Assembly: GCA_026786125.1 (NCBI GenBank)
Contig: JAJAYU010000231.1
Span: 1-5,400, forward strand
DNA from: Chamaesiphon sp.
GTDB taxonomy: Bacteria; Cyanobacteriota; Cyanobacteriia; Cyanobacteriales; Chamaesiphonaceae
Reading direction: 5' to 3'
Length of the DNA stretch: 5,400 nt
The notes beneath the pieces were generated by a model. That model searched no databases. It was not told the DNA's origin and saw nothing but the letters and a program-made list of their open reading frames with translations. This document shows positions 1 to 5,400 of the stretch, one piece after another (within the stretch, counting starts at the first letter, position 1; the number at the start of each line of letters is the position of its first letter). Made by a program: the position numbers and the translations under genes.

Positions 1-60
1 AGATCGATACTAACAACCAATTCCTGGGCATACTAGATTGAGATAGTCTTGAGAGTAGAG

Positions 61-801
61 ATGGTAGTGACAAGTGATTTGCCGACAGAGATCGACTCCA
101 TGAATGAATTTGTCCAAATTGGGAATTTTCAAGTACCGCAATCGGAATTAGTCCCACTATTGAAGAGATACCAACTGCTCCCAGACATGTTGCGAGAACT
201 GACGATTGATCGGGCAATTACTGAAGTAGAATGCAGTGCCGACGAACAAATGTCTGCACTCAAACAGTTTTACGATCGTTATCAACTAACCGATGAAGCT
301 CGACTCGAACAGTGGTTGAAGCTACATGGGCTAGAGCGTCCACACCTGACAGAGATTGCGATTCGCAACTTCAAAATTGACAAGTTCAAACACCAAACTT
401 GGGGAAATAAAGTTAGCTCTTATTTTTTCAAACGTAAAGCACAATTGGATCGAGCGATCTATTCACTAATTCGGACTAGTGATATTGGGATTGCTCAGGA
501 AATCTACTTTAGATCGATCGAAGGCGAGCAAACATTTGAAGAAATTGCCCGCCAATATTCCCAAGGGGCTGAATCAAAAACTGGGGGACTAATCGGCCCT
601 GTTGAGCTAAGTACACCACATCCAGCTATTGCCCAACTGATTATGACTCAACCGATCGGTCAAGTTTGTCATCCGGTACAATTAGAACAGTGGTATGTGA
701 TTATTCGTCCCGAACAAATCATTCCCGCTCAATTAGATGAACCGATGCGACAACGTTTAATTGATGAATTATTTCAAGCTTGGTTGCAAGAACAAATCTA
801 A
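61..801 (+). CDS. PpiC/parvulin-type peptidyl-prolyl cis-trans isomerase, soluble
   Basis: Predicted parvulin-family prolyl isomerase of 246 aa. Residues about 14-113 form a helical, SurA-N-like region (GNFQVPQSEL, LLPDMLRELTID). Residues about 128-220 match the parvulin fold: FEEIARQYS, then S-x-x-GG-L-IGP (172-180), HPAIAQL, PIGQV and WYVIIRPEQI. The protein ends with RLIDELFQAWLQEQI. There is no signal peptide, lipobox or membrane segment, so it is probably cytoplasmic. An ATG at 61 preceded by GAGAG (51-55) is the preferred start. An in-frame TTG at 49 and an ATG at 100 are alternatives; the paralogue aligns from about FVQIG, so all three keep the conserved part. A paralogue on the opposite strand converges on it 95 bp downstream. 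In cyanobacteria such proteins often sit beside type I secretion genes, but none is visible here. The family call is firm; substrate and catalytic activity are unknown. Confidence 0.85.
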   Translation: MVVTSDLPTEIDSMNEFVQIGNFQVPQSELVPLLKRYQLLPDMLRELTIDRAITEVECSADEQMSALKQFYDRYQLTDEARLEQWLKLHGLERPHLTEIAIRNFKIDKFKHQTWGNKVSSYFFKRKAQLDRAIYSLIRTSDIGIAQEIYFRSIEGEQTFEEIARQYSQGAESKTGGLIGPVELSTPHPAIAQLIMTQPIGQVCHPVQLEQWYVIIRPEQIIPAQLDEPMRQRLIDELFQAWLQEQI

Positions 802-896
802 TTATCGAATATAGATGTCACAGCATAGACGAAGCTTTCATTGCATATTGCGTTACTTGGCCCTGATTTAATCATGAGTGAGCTTACGTTCAATGA

Positions 897-2021
897 TTAT
901 GGTGTATGAGAACTCCCGACATCTAATGACGGAGTTACTGAGCATTGCCAGATATTTAGGGTCACGATCTCTAAACCTAAAAACATCAAGAAGAAAAATA
1001 AGAAGGATATGATTTTTTGACTATTTCTTAATTTCTGCGTCTTCCTGATAATTTGGGTAGGAGTTTCTTTTGGGAAAAAGAAACTAGATGATACGCCTCG
1101 ATCCGCAGAATCTTTAAAATCATAATTTGGATTGGGTAGCTCCTTGGGGAAAAAGAATGAAGCACTAGGTTCAATTAGTTCTATTACTGCTGCTACTTGT
1201 TGCTGCTCATCCATTCTGTCAATTTGTTCTAATAATTCTCGCTCAGTTTCTTTTGATTGGTAGTCATGACTCAATTCGGGAATGTTTGCAGCGGCTTCGA
1301 CTTCAAATAAGCCTAAGCGAGTGGAAATCTGCTGTTGCATCCATGTCTCAAATAATTCATCGATCAATAGTTGATTTAACTCATCATTCAATTCAGCCGA
1401 AATATAACCTTCTAGTCTGACAAATACATATAAATTATCTAGAGTGAAAACAATTGACATTTCACTTGGTCGGAGACTAGCTAAATGCGGGAATATCCTG
1501 GGATGAGTCTGCCCAAGATCATTTGAGCTAATTTTCCCGCCATCTTTGGCTGATTCAGCTTTGGAGTACTTAAATGCCAATTCTGCAAAAGATTGTTCGC
1601 CCCGCTGGACTCTGAAAAATAGTTCTTCAGCTAGCCCCAAATCTGTCACTCCCATCAATGAAAACTCTACCCGATCAAATCTACTTTTATGTTTTAAATA
1701 ATAGCTATATACCCGACTATTCCAACGAGCATATTTGATTTTTTTTAAGCGTAAATGTCGATCAACAATTTTATAAAGTTGGAGTTGGTTTAGCCCTTGA
1801 TAGCCAGCTAATTTACCTAACCTGTCACAACTTTCCGCAAATTCATTCCGATCATACGGGATTTTACCATCGAGATCGATCGCCCCATCTGCCAAAATTT
1901 CATCAATAATCATCTCTCGCAGTAACTGTGGGAGCAATTCTGACTTGCTCAGTCGTTCATAAATTGCATCTGTAGTAAACATCGACTTTCCAACCTGAAT
2001 TGTTGATGAAATGTCTAACAA
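897..2021 (-). CDS. PpiC/parvulin-type isomerase with a repeat-bearing C-terminal extension
   Basis: A 374-aa paralogue of the plus-strand isomerase. The N-terminal helical part (LLPQLLREMIIDEIL, 29-43), the parvulin domain (about 114-206: SFAELAFKYSKAES, then GGKISSNDLG, THPRIF and YVFVRLEGYI) and LIDELFETWMQQQI (219-232) all align with it. The chosen start is TTG at 2021 because the preceding TIQVG (7-11) aligns with FVQIG of the paralogue; an ATG at residue 14 would lose this. No clear ribosome binding site is seen. Beyond residue 232, where the paralogue stops, there is an extra tail: STRLGLFE, an acidic and Gln-rich helical stretch, ELIEPSASFFFPKE (281-294), a second SSSFFFPKE (311-319), a hydrophobic stretch at about 337-354, and a final LDVGSSHTP. 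The same STRLGLFE and DVG[ST]S elements appear in the decayed copy at 4348-4791, which suggests that the tail is a genuine part of this subfamily. Its role is unknown. There is no N-terminal signal peptide. Confidence 0.82.
   Translation of the reverse strand: MLDISSTIQVGKSMFTTDAIYERLSKSELLPQLLREMIIDEILADGAIDLDGKIPYDRNEFAESCDRLGKLAGYQGLNQLQLYKIVDRHLRLKKIKYARWNSRVYSYYLKHKSRFDRVEFSLMGVTDLGLAEELFFRVQRGEQSFAELAFKYSKAESAKDGGKISSNDLGQTHPRIFPHLASLRPSEMSIVFTLDNLYVFVRLEGYISAELNDELNQLLIDELFETWMQQQISTRLGLFEVEAAANIPELSHDYQSKETERELLEQIDRMDEQQQVAAVIELIEPSASFFFPKELPNPNYDFKDSADRGVSSSFFFPKETPTQIIRKTQKLRNSQKIISFLFFFLMFLGLEIVTLNIWQCSVTPSLDVGSSHTP
1048..1168 (-). repeat. Imperfect direct repeat encoding S-x-S-F-F-F-P-K-E
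   Basis: Two copies of roughly 40 bp, about 1048-1090 and 1123-1165, lie about 75 bp apart inside the parvulin gene tail. Both contain ATAATTTGG, then GGGTAG, then GGGAAAAAGAA on the plus strand. They encode SASFFFPKELP and SSSFFFPKETP. The nucleotide match shows a recent duplication within the gene rather than convergence of peptide motifs only. Confidence 0.7.
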
Positions 2022-2071
2022 ATTTGAGTGTGTAGATCTAATATATGAAAAAATTCACCCAGATTTTGATC

Positions 2072-2077
2072 ATTATA
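2072..2077 (-). promoter_or_regulatory. Candidate -10 box upstream of the second parvulin gene
   Basis: Read on the minus strand this is a perfect TATAAT, about 50 bases upstream of the TTG start at 2021. No good TTGACA-like -35 is found at 16-18 bases; that position falls inside the hairpin repeat at 2083-2115. The promoter call therefore rests on the -10 alone. Confidence 0.4.
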
Positions 2078-2082
2078 AGCAC

Positions 2083-2115
2083 AGATTCCCGACTTCTTGA
2101 AGAAATCGGGAATCT
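2083..2115. repeat. Palindromic intergenic repeat (16-bp arms)
   Basis: AGATTCCCGA pairs exactly with TCGGGAATCT. The inner TTCTT also pairs with AAGAA around a single central G, with one C/A mismatch between the two blocks. The whole 33 bases can fold into one long hairpin with almost no loop. No T-run follows on either strand, so a simple intrinsic terminator is unlikely, although it could still limit read-through from the WD40 cluster ending at 2177. The GATTCCCGACTTCTT core resembles hairpin repeats that I recall as dispersed in cyanobacterial genomes; its copy number cannot be seen here. Confidence 0.75.
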
Positions 2116-2176
2116 AGATCGCAGGCGTTCTATGGGTAGCAACTTAGGTTAAGTAATAAGTGAAAACTTGGTGAAT

Positions 2177-2506
2177 TCAACGAATATTCCACAACTTAAC
2201 GGTACCGTCGAGACTAGCACTCGCTAATCCGGTAGAATTGCGATCGAAATCAACACTTGGTACCAGCGTAGTATGGCTTTCTAGCGATCGACTCAATTTC
2301 CCTGTATCCAGATCCCAGAGCTTAATACTCTTATCTACACCACTACTTGCGATCGTTTTACCATCAGCACTAAACTTGACTGAATATACTGCACCAGCAT
2401 GACCTTGGAGCGTATTTTTTAACTCACCTGTTGCTAAATCCCAGAGCTTAATCGTTTCACCGCCGCTAGCAAGGATTTTGCCATCGGGTGAGATAGCAAT
2501 CGTCAT
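2177..2506 (-). CDS. WD40 repeat protein, C-terminal half (split gene, three blades)
   Basis: 109 aa made of about three WD40 repeats: ISPDGKILASGGETIKLWD (first, lacking its opening GH strand), then GHAGAVYSVKFSADGK...SIKLWD, then SHTTLVPSVDFD...GTVKLWNIR at the end. It begins in the middle of a blade, and the missing opening (KGHE) is the last thing encoded by the gene immediately upstream. The ATG overlaps the upstream stop as TAATG, which would permit translational coupling, but no independent Shine-Dalgarno sequence is apparent. It is best read as the rest of the 2506-3102 protein, separated by a frameshift of one or two bases. It is uncertain whether this is a true mutation, a sequencing error or programmed frameshifting. 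No propeller would be expected from three blades alone. Confidence 0.75.
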   Translation of the reverse strand: MTIAISPDGKILASGGETIKLWDLATGELKNTLQGHAGAVYSVKFSADGKTIASSGVDKSIKLWDLDTGKLSRSLESHTTLVPSVDFDRNSTGLASASLDGTVKLWNIR

Positions 2507-3102
2507 TACGGAGTCTTTTCATGTCCTTTGAGCGTAACTCGACGCTCTCCCGATCTTGAATCCCACAGCTTCACCGTGCCGTCATCGCTGGCGGTAGCAA
2601 GGGTTTTACCATTGGGACTAAAGGCAATTCCGTAAATCAGGCTGTCATGAGCGGTAAACTGGCGGGTAATTGTGCGATCTTTCGGATCCCAGAATTTGAT
2701 GCCGCCTGCTGCGGTACTAGCTGCCACAATCTCACCATCTGGACTATAAGCAACAGTATATACTGACTTCATAAATCGTTCTAGGGTATATGCTGGCGTA
2801 GTCACTACCTGAGCTGGAGTCTGCGCTGGGGCTGTTGCAGATGGTTTTGCTTCGGGTTCGACGGGTTTGTATTCTAGTGTCAAGGATTTGACGTGGGATT
2901 TGTATGGTGCGAATTTTTCCTTTTGGGCGACTCGACTCATGGAGATTGGATAAGTAATCACAATCGCGATGAATATGCCAATTAGTCCGATTACATATTT
3001 ATGCAGTTCTTGGGCAGAAATTCGGACGGGCTTACTCACGTTAGCGGCTGATTCAACTGAGTCCACTAAATTGCCACTAGATTCTTGAGATAGGTTGTTC
3101 AT
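2506..3102 (-). CDS. Membrane-anchored WD40 repeat protein, N-terminal half (split gene)
   Basis: 198 aa. Residues 1-35 are polar. One transmembrane segment follows at about 36-55 (YVIGLIGIFIAIVITYPISM), then a Lys/Arg-rich stretch, a Pro/Ala/Thr-rich linker (81-104) and two WD40 blades (about 110-139 and 150-181: VAYSPDGEIVAAS...IKFWD, IAFSPNGKTLATASDDGTVKLWD). The frame ends at LKGHEKTP, where a third blade has just begun. Joined to the next frame it gives about 307 residues and five blades, fewer than the usual seven, so the propeller may be incomplete or completed by a partner. WD40 domains act as protein-binding platforms; which side of the membrane it faces is unclear. A weak GAG lies upstream of the ATG. 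It is the last gene of a same-strand cluster, 43 bp after the 156-aa membrane protein. Confidence 0.85.
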   Translation of the reverse strand: MNNLSQESSGNLVDSVESAANVSKPVRISAQELHKYVIGLIGIFIAIVITYPISMSRVAQKEKFAPYKSHVKSLTLEYKPVEPEAKPSATAPAQTPAQVVTTPAYTLERFMKSVYTVAYSPDGEIVAASTAAGGIKFWDPKDRTITRQFTAHDSLIYGIAFSPNGKTLATASDDGTVKLWDSRSGERRVTLKGHEKTP

Positions 3103-3145
3103 AATTAATTTCTCGATCAGGATCGAACATTAAAACTATTAAAAT

Positions 3146-3616
3146 TTAGACTAATGGCAAATAAGGGAACATTGGGTGCCAACTCATTGCTGTTGAGGCC
3201 ACAAATAGACCGAATATCCATAAGAAGATCGTGCTAGTTTTGACTTGTTTATTTTTGAGTAATTGGTGCAGGATGATCCAACTGACTAACCAACCAACGA
3301 GTAGCATGGTTTCTTTGCCTGTATAGCTACCAATATTTCCCCATAATTTGTCGCCAGTATCGCTACCAGGAATCCATTTGCCTAGTCCCCAAATAAATTT
3401 CTCGCGTTCTTTTGATGTATCAGCGAGATGGTGCGTCACCATCATCGTGAAACAGCCAATTCCAGCACTAATTAAAGCCGCTGCTGCTGGACCAGAAGTA
3501 GCGGGTGGTTTGTCAGAACCTTTAGCTAAACCTGCGGGAAATTGTTTGAGGGTTTCCCATACTTTTCCATAGATAGGTGTATTTGCGGGAAGTTTTTTGG
3601 AACGAGTATTTGTCAT
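3146..3616 (-). CDS. Small polytopic membrane protein of unknown function (156 aa)
   Basis: I do not recognise the family with certainty. The ATG at 3616 is chosen because AAAGGT lies 9 bases upstream, and because extending the frame further would overlap the preceding gene with a Cys/Arg-rich sequence unlike a real N-terminus. The N-terminal 40 residues are basic and polar. Three hydrophobic segments follow at about 43-63, 100-119 and 127-145. Possibly functional residues lie near membrane edges: HH (62-63), H117, and H147 in SWHP; WIPGS (81-85) and LWGNIGSYTGKET (91-103) look like a conserved loop. The histidines could bind haem or metal, but this is speculation. It starts 26 bp after the 208-aa membrane gene and is followed 43 bp later by the WD40 gene, so co-transcription and a shared complex are likely. 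Confidence 0.75.
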   Translation of the reverse strand: MTNTRSKKLPANTPIYGKVWETLKQFPAGLAKGSDKPPATSGPAAAALISAGIGCFTMMVTHHLADTSKEREKFIWGLGKWIPGSDTGDKLWGNIGSYTGKETMLLVGWLVSWIILHQLLKNKQVKTSTIFLWIFGLFVASTAMSWHPMFPYLPLV

Positions 3617-3642
3617 GATTTGATTACCTTTAAGAGGGGTGA

Positions 3643-4269
3643 TTAGAGTGCGTGAATTTTGGCAATACCTAGTCCGGTGACTAAGCCACCCATCGCAAAG
3701 AACATTAGTCCCATCAACGCCACACAAGTAGCTGATAGAACAACGCGATGTTTTTTCTCTAAAATTGCATCGCCATAATTCCACAAAATCCAGGTACAAG
3801 CTACACCAATCGGTAGTGTGAATAAGACACTAAACTCGTGATACTCCATCAAGACATATTGGGCGAGGGGGCTATGTTCCTTGAGCCAAGCTCTGGCACC
3901 ACCAAACTCAGCATCGGCACGATAACGCATATACGCCCAGTTGCCAGTAGCAATCGCCAAAAATGCGATCGAAGTTGCCCAAAATGTCAACGCTCGTACC
4001 TGCGGTAAAATCTTCGCAGAGCCGCGCAATAAAGGAAATGCTAAATGTCCGGTATATACAGCGACAACTGTCGCTAATAGTGAACCAAAGCCATGAATTG
4101 CCCCAAGGGATCTTTGCCACGGGCTAGGATGGAGCAGATTGAAAAAAGGCATAAACAGAAAAATACCACCGGAAAGAATACTCAATCCATAGATGCAGAC
4201 TTGAGCCAGATCTAATTGCTTGGGAAATTCCCGTTCGGTTAATGTTTCGTCGAATGATTCGATGGTCAT
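3643..4269 (-). CDS. Five-helix membrane protein, distantly DUF2231-like, unknown function (208 aa)
   Basis: First gene of the three-gene cluster. About five hydrophobic segments lie at 24-44, 57-78, 93-113, 143-165 and 176-198, after an acidic soluble N-terminus (ESFDETLTERE). Histidines sit in or next to helices: H59 (AIHGF) and H75 (YTGHL) bracket the second helix, and H144 (MEYHEF) opens the fourth. The pattern ATGNWAYMRYR, then a loop, then YHEFSVLFTLPIG recalls DUF2231-type membrane proteins, but that is a recollection of pattern and not a proven match. The H-x15-H spacing is not the H-x13-H of cytochrome b. No CXXCH motif is present. The ATG at 4269 follows a region without a clear Shine-Dalgarno sequence. 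A membrane redox or haem protein is one possibility; the function is unknown. Confidence 0.75.
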   Translation of the reverse strand: MTIESFDETLTEREFPKQLDLAQVCIYGLSILSGGIFLFMPFFNLLHPSPWQRSLGAIHGFGSLLATVVAVYTGHLAFPLLRGSAKILPQVRALTFWATSIAFLAIATGNWAYMRYRADAEFGGARAWLKEHSPLAQYVLMEYHEFSVLFTLPIGVACTWILWNYGDAILEKKHRVVLSATCVALMGLMFFAMGGLVTGLGIAKIHAL

Positions 4270-4303
4270 GATTTAGGGGTTAAGGGTGAGTGTTTAATTA
4301 GTT

Positions 4304-4319
4304 GATAGCTAGATAGCTA
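4304..4319. repeat. Short tandem repeat upstream of the membrane-protein cluster
   Basis: GATAGCTA occurs twice in tandem, followed by another G, 35-50 bases before the start of the 208-aa membrane gene. TAGCTA is itself palindromic, so each unit could be a small operator half-site, or this may be a slippage product. No convincing -10/-35 pair was found in 4270-4347. Confidence 0.4.
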
Positions 4320-4347
4320 GGTTCTTAGGTTGGGGATTTAATAGATT

Positions 4348-4791
4348 TTATTTGTAAGTTGATGTCGGTGGTAGCTGTGAAGTGCCGACATCACGCTGGG
4401 GTATATTCGATCGATGAAATAGTTCCAATGAAATACTAGGTTCGATTAATTCCTCTAGTTCTACTGTTTTATCCATCGGAGCATCGATCTCTGACTGTCG
4501 ATCCATGAGACTGGTTAATTCCAATAACGCTGGATCTATGACTAGAGATTGTTGTTCCGTAACTGCGACTGGAAGATCTACACCATCCGCTAGTTCAAAT
4601 AGTCCAAGTCGGGTCGAGATCTGCTCCTATACCCAAGTTTCAAATAGTTCATCGATTAAAACATTGTTTAAATTATCACTCTAAGTAGTTATTTATTTTG
4701 CTGCTGGCTGATACCTTAATGCTTAGTAACTAGAGTTATTCAGACAGTTAGGGTATTTGGTCAGCTTTTTCTTATCTTGCAATACCGCTAA
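4348..4791 (-). pseudogene. Decayed third copy of the parvulin-type isomerase gene
   Basis: No long frame is open here, yet one minus-strand frame reads LRYQPAK*ITT*SDNLNNV, LIDELFETWV*EQISTRLGLFE and later LEELIEPSISLELF, RDVGTSQLPP, ending in TAA at 4348. The LIDELFETW and STRLGLFE stretches match the intact 374-aa protein almost residue for residue, and DVGTS matches its final DVGSS. At least three in-frame stops interrupt it; one replaces a Gln codon after ETWV. Further upstream in the same frame LAVLQDKKKLTKYP weakly resembles the end of a parvulin domain (IAQLIMTQPIGQV). The N-terminal half is not recognisable. Compared with the intact gene it lacks about 70 residues, including both FFFPKE repeats and the hydrophobic stretch. 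It ends about 80 bp before the 208-aa gene start and may contribute that gene's upstream region. Confidence 0.8.
4360..4393. repeat. Inverted repeat (9-bp arms) at the end of the decayed gene
   Basis: TGATGTCGG (4360-4368) is the exact reverse complement of CCGACATCA (4385-4393), with a 16-base loop. No T-run follows. It lies within the 3' end of the parvulin pseudogene and upstream of the membrane-protein cluster; it could be a protein-binding site or chance. Confidence 0.35.
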
Positions 4792-5061
4792 CTAATGACA
4801 TATAGCTTTTATGCTACTCTAGATTACTAACACTATTGCAAATTAATATCATTTACTATAGCATCTAAATAGAATTGCCGACCGATCGATTGATTAATAT
4901 TTCCTCACCCGAAATTGTCAACTGATCAGGAATGGTTAACTAATTGCGCCGAGTCAAGCAAGGTCAGATCTCGATTAGATCGTGCCAAAGCCTTGTTAAA
5001 CAATCAATTGAGTCATTGATACCGCTGTTATTGCTTCAATCTGATTTGATCGACGATAGAT

Positions 5062-5221
5062 TTAGTTCAGCATAATTGCTGATGGCACAAAAGAATGATA
5101 GGTCTGAGGTATACTTTTGCTGAGACTCATACCACCGTCGATCGAATCAAACAACCAATAGCCAAGAACTAAATCATAATTATTATCATTAATTTTAGCT
5201 ACATCAAACGACTAGAATCAT
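5062..5221 (-). pseudogene. Decayed response regulator, receiver domain remnant
   Basis: On the minus strand an ATG at 5221 starts MILVV, the usual first strand of a receiver domain, and then stops. After a one-base frame change the sequence reads DVAKINDNNYDLVL, then GYWLFDSIDGG, MSLSKSIPQT and FVPSAIMLN before a stop at 5062. This follows the receiver consensus YDLVLLD-x-x-LP-x-x-DG-x-x-L...IR...P-x-IMLTA in order and almost without gaps. The phosphoacceptor Asp is replaced by Tyr, the LP turn is lost and an extra Gly is present. The roughly 30 residues that should separate the first strand from YDLVL are mostly missing. Downstream, about 4890-4990, ALARSNRDLTLLDSAQL and a later QLTISGEEILINR could be the linker and first strands of an OmpR-type DNA-binding domain, but this part is weak. 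The gene is dead. Confidence 0.65.
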
Positions 5222-5400
5222 TACCGCTGTGGGTAAACTAGCTATAAGATAAGGCTTAATCTATTAACCAATTTGCCCCTCAATCTCCTAGTCCCCCCCC
5301 CCCCCGTTGCCCGCTCAGCCGATAAAGATGACCACGACCCACACCAAAAAACACCAATTTTTTTGCAAAAATCTCCCCTTCGCGCAGTTATAAAAATAAA
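5222..5400. other. Gene-free stretch at the right edge
   Basis: Apart from the C13 tract I see no gene, tRNA or clear terminator here. A 21-codon plus-strand frame from ATG at 5328 (MTTTHTKKH...) has no ribosome binding site or recognisable content. TTGCAA (5363-5368) and TATAAA (5389-5394) are 20 bases apart, too far for a standard promoter. The last bases may belong to the upstream region of a gene beyond the window. Confidence 0.5.
5293..5305. repeat. Homopolymer run of 13 C
   Basis: Thirteen consecutive C, conspicuous in AT-rich surroundings, about 70 bp upstream of the response-regulator remnant's ATG (it reads as G13 on that strand). Such tracts change length by slippage. No intact gene around it would be switched by a length change within this window. 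Confidence 0.8.

Noticed and set aside
1..48. Tail of an upstream plus-strand gene
   Set aside because: Two frames end in stops (TAG at 34-36, TGA at 39-41), but about twelve codons are too few to tell a gene end from chance.
802..896. Shared terminator between the two convergent parvulin genes
   Set aside because: Only a short AAGCTT palindrome is present; there is no GC-rich stem followed by a T-run on either strand.
3348..3572. 74-codon plus-strand open frame
   Set aside because: It lies wholly antisense to the 156-aa membrane protein gene, has no ribosome binding site and no recognisable domain.
3617..3799. N-terminal extension of the 156-aa membrane protein up to 3799
   Set aside because: It would overlap the end of the upstream gene by over 150 bases, its sequence is not protein-like, and an ATG with AAAGGT upstream exists at 3616.
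3908..4120. 70-codon minus-strand open frame
   Set aside because: It lies within the 208-aa membrane protein gene in another frame, and its Cys/Ser/Arg-rich sequence is typical of an out-of-frame shadow.
3643..4269. Cytochrome b-type haem protein
   Set aside because: The helix-two histidines are H-x15-H rather than H-x13-H and the other usual cytochrome b landmarks are missing, so only a general possibility of haem or metal binding is kept.
5328..5393. 21-codon plus-strand small gene
   Set aside because: No Shine-Dalgarno sequence, low-complexity start (MTTTHTKKH) and no homology that I recognise.

Overview
The window looks like chromosomal DNA of a cyanobacterium. I infer this from the protein types (soluble parvulin-like peptidyl-prolyl isomerases with a helical N-terminal region, a membrane-anchored WD40 protein, small polytopic membrane proteins), the AT-leaning composition, the many GATCG/CGATCG words resembling the HIP1 octamer, and a perfect hairpin repeat of a type I recall from cyanobacterial intergenic DNA. 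The genus cannot be fixed from sequence alone.

Layout: (1) 61-801, plus strand: a complete PpiC-type isomerase of 246 aa. (2) 897-2021, minus strand: a paralogue of 374 aa that converges on it. It carries a C-terminal extension of about 140 residues with a duplicated S-x-S-F-F-F-P-K-E motif and a hydrophobic stretch. (3) 2072-2115: a TATAAT box and a 16-bp-arm hairpin between the paralogue and the next operon. (4) 4269 down to 2177, minus strand: a compact three-gene cluster, made of a five-helix membrane protein, a three-helix membrane protein and a membrane-anchored WD40 protein. The WD40 gene is split into two frames that overlap by one base (TAATG). (5) 4348 to about 4791, minus strand: a decayed third copy of the parvulin gene, including its C-terminal extension. 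(6) About 4890-5221, minus strand: a decayed response-regulator gene whose receiver core is still readable but has lost the phosphoacceptor Asp. (7) 5222-5400: no gene seen, but a run of 13 C.

How it fits together: the three parvulin copies suggest local duplication followed by divergence (gain of the extension) and decay. Related cyanobacterial parvulin-like proteins are often encoded beside type I secretion genes, but no transporter is visible here, so a secretion role is only inference. The three membrane/WD40 genes are tightly spaced on one strand and probably form one transcription unit for a membrane complex of unknown job. The most interesting points are the split WD40 reading frame, the two pseudogenes hidden in apparently empty DNA, and the repeat-bearing tail of the second parvulin protein.
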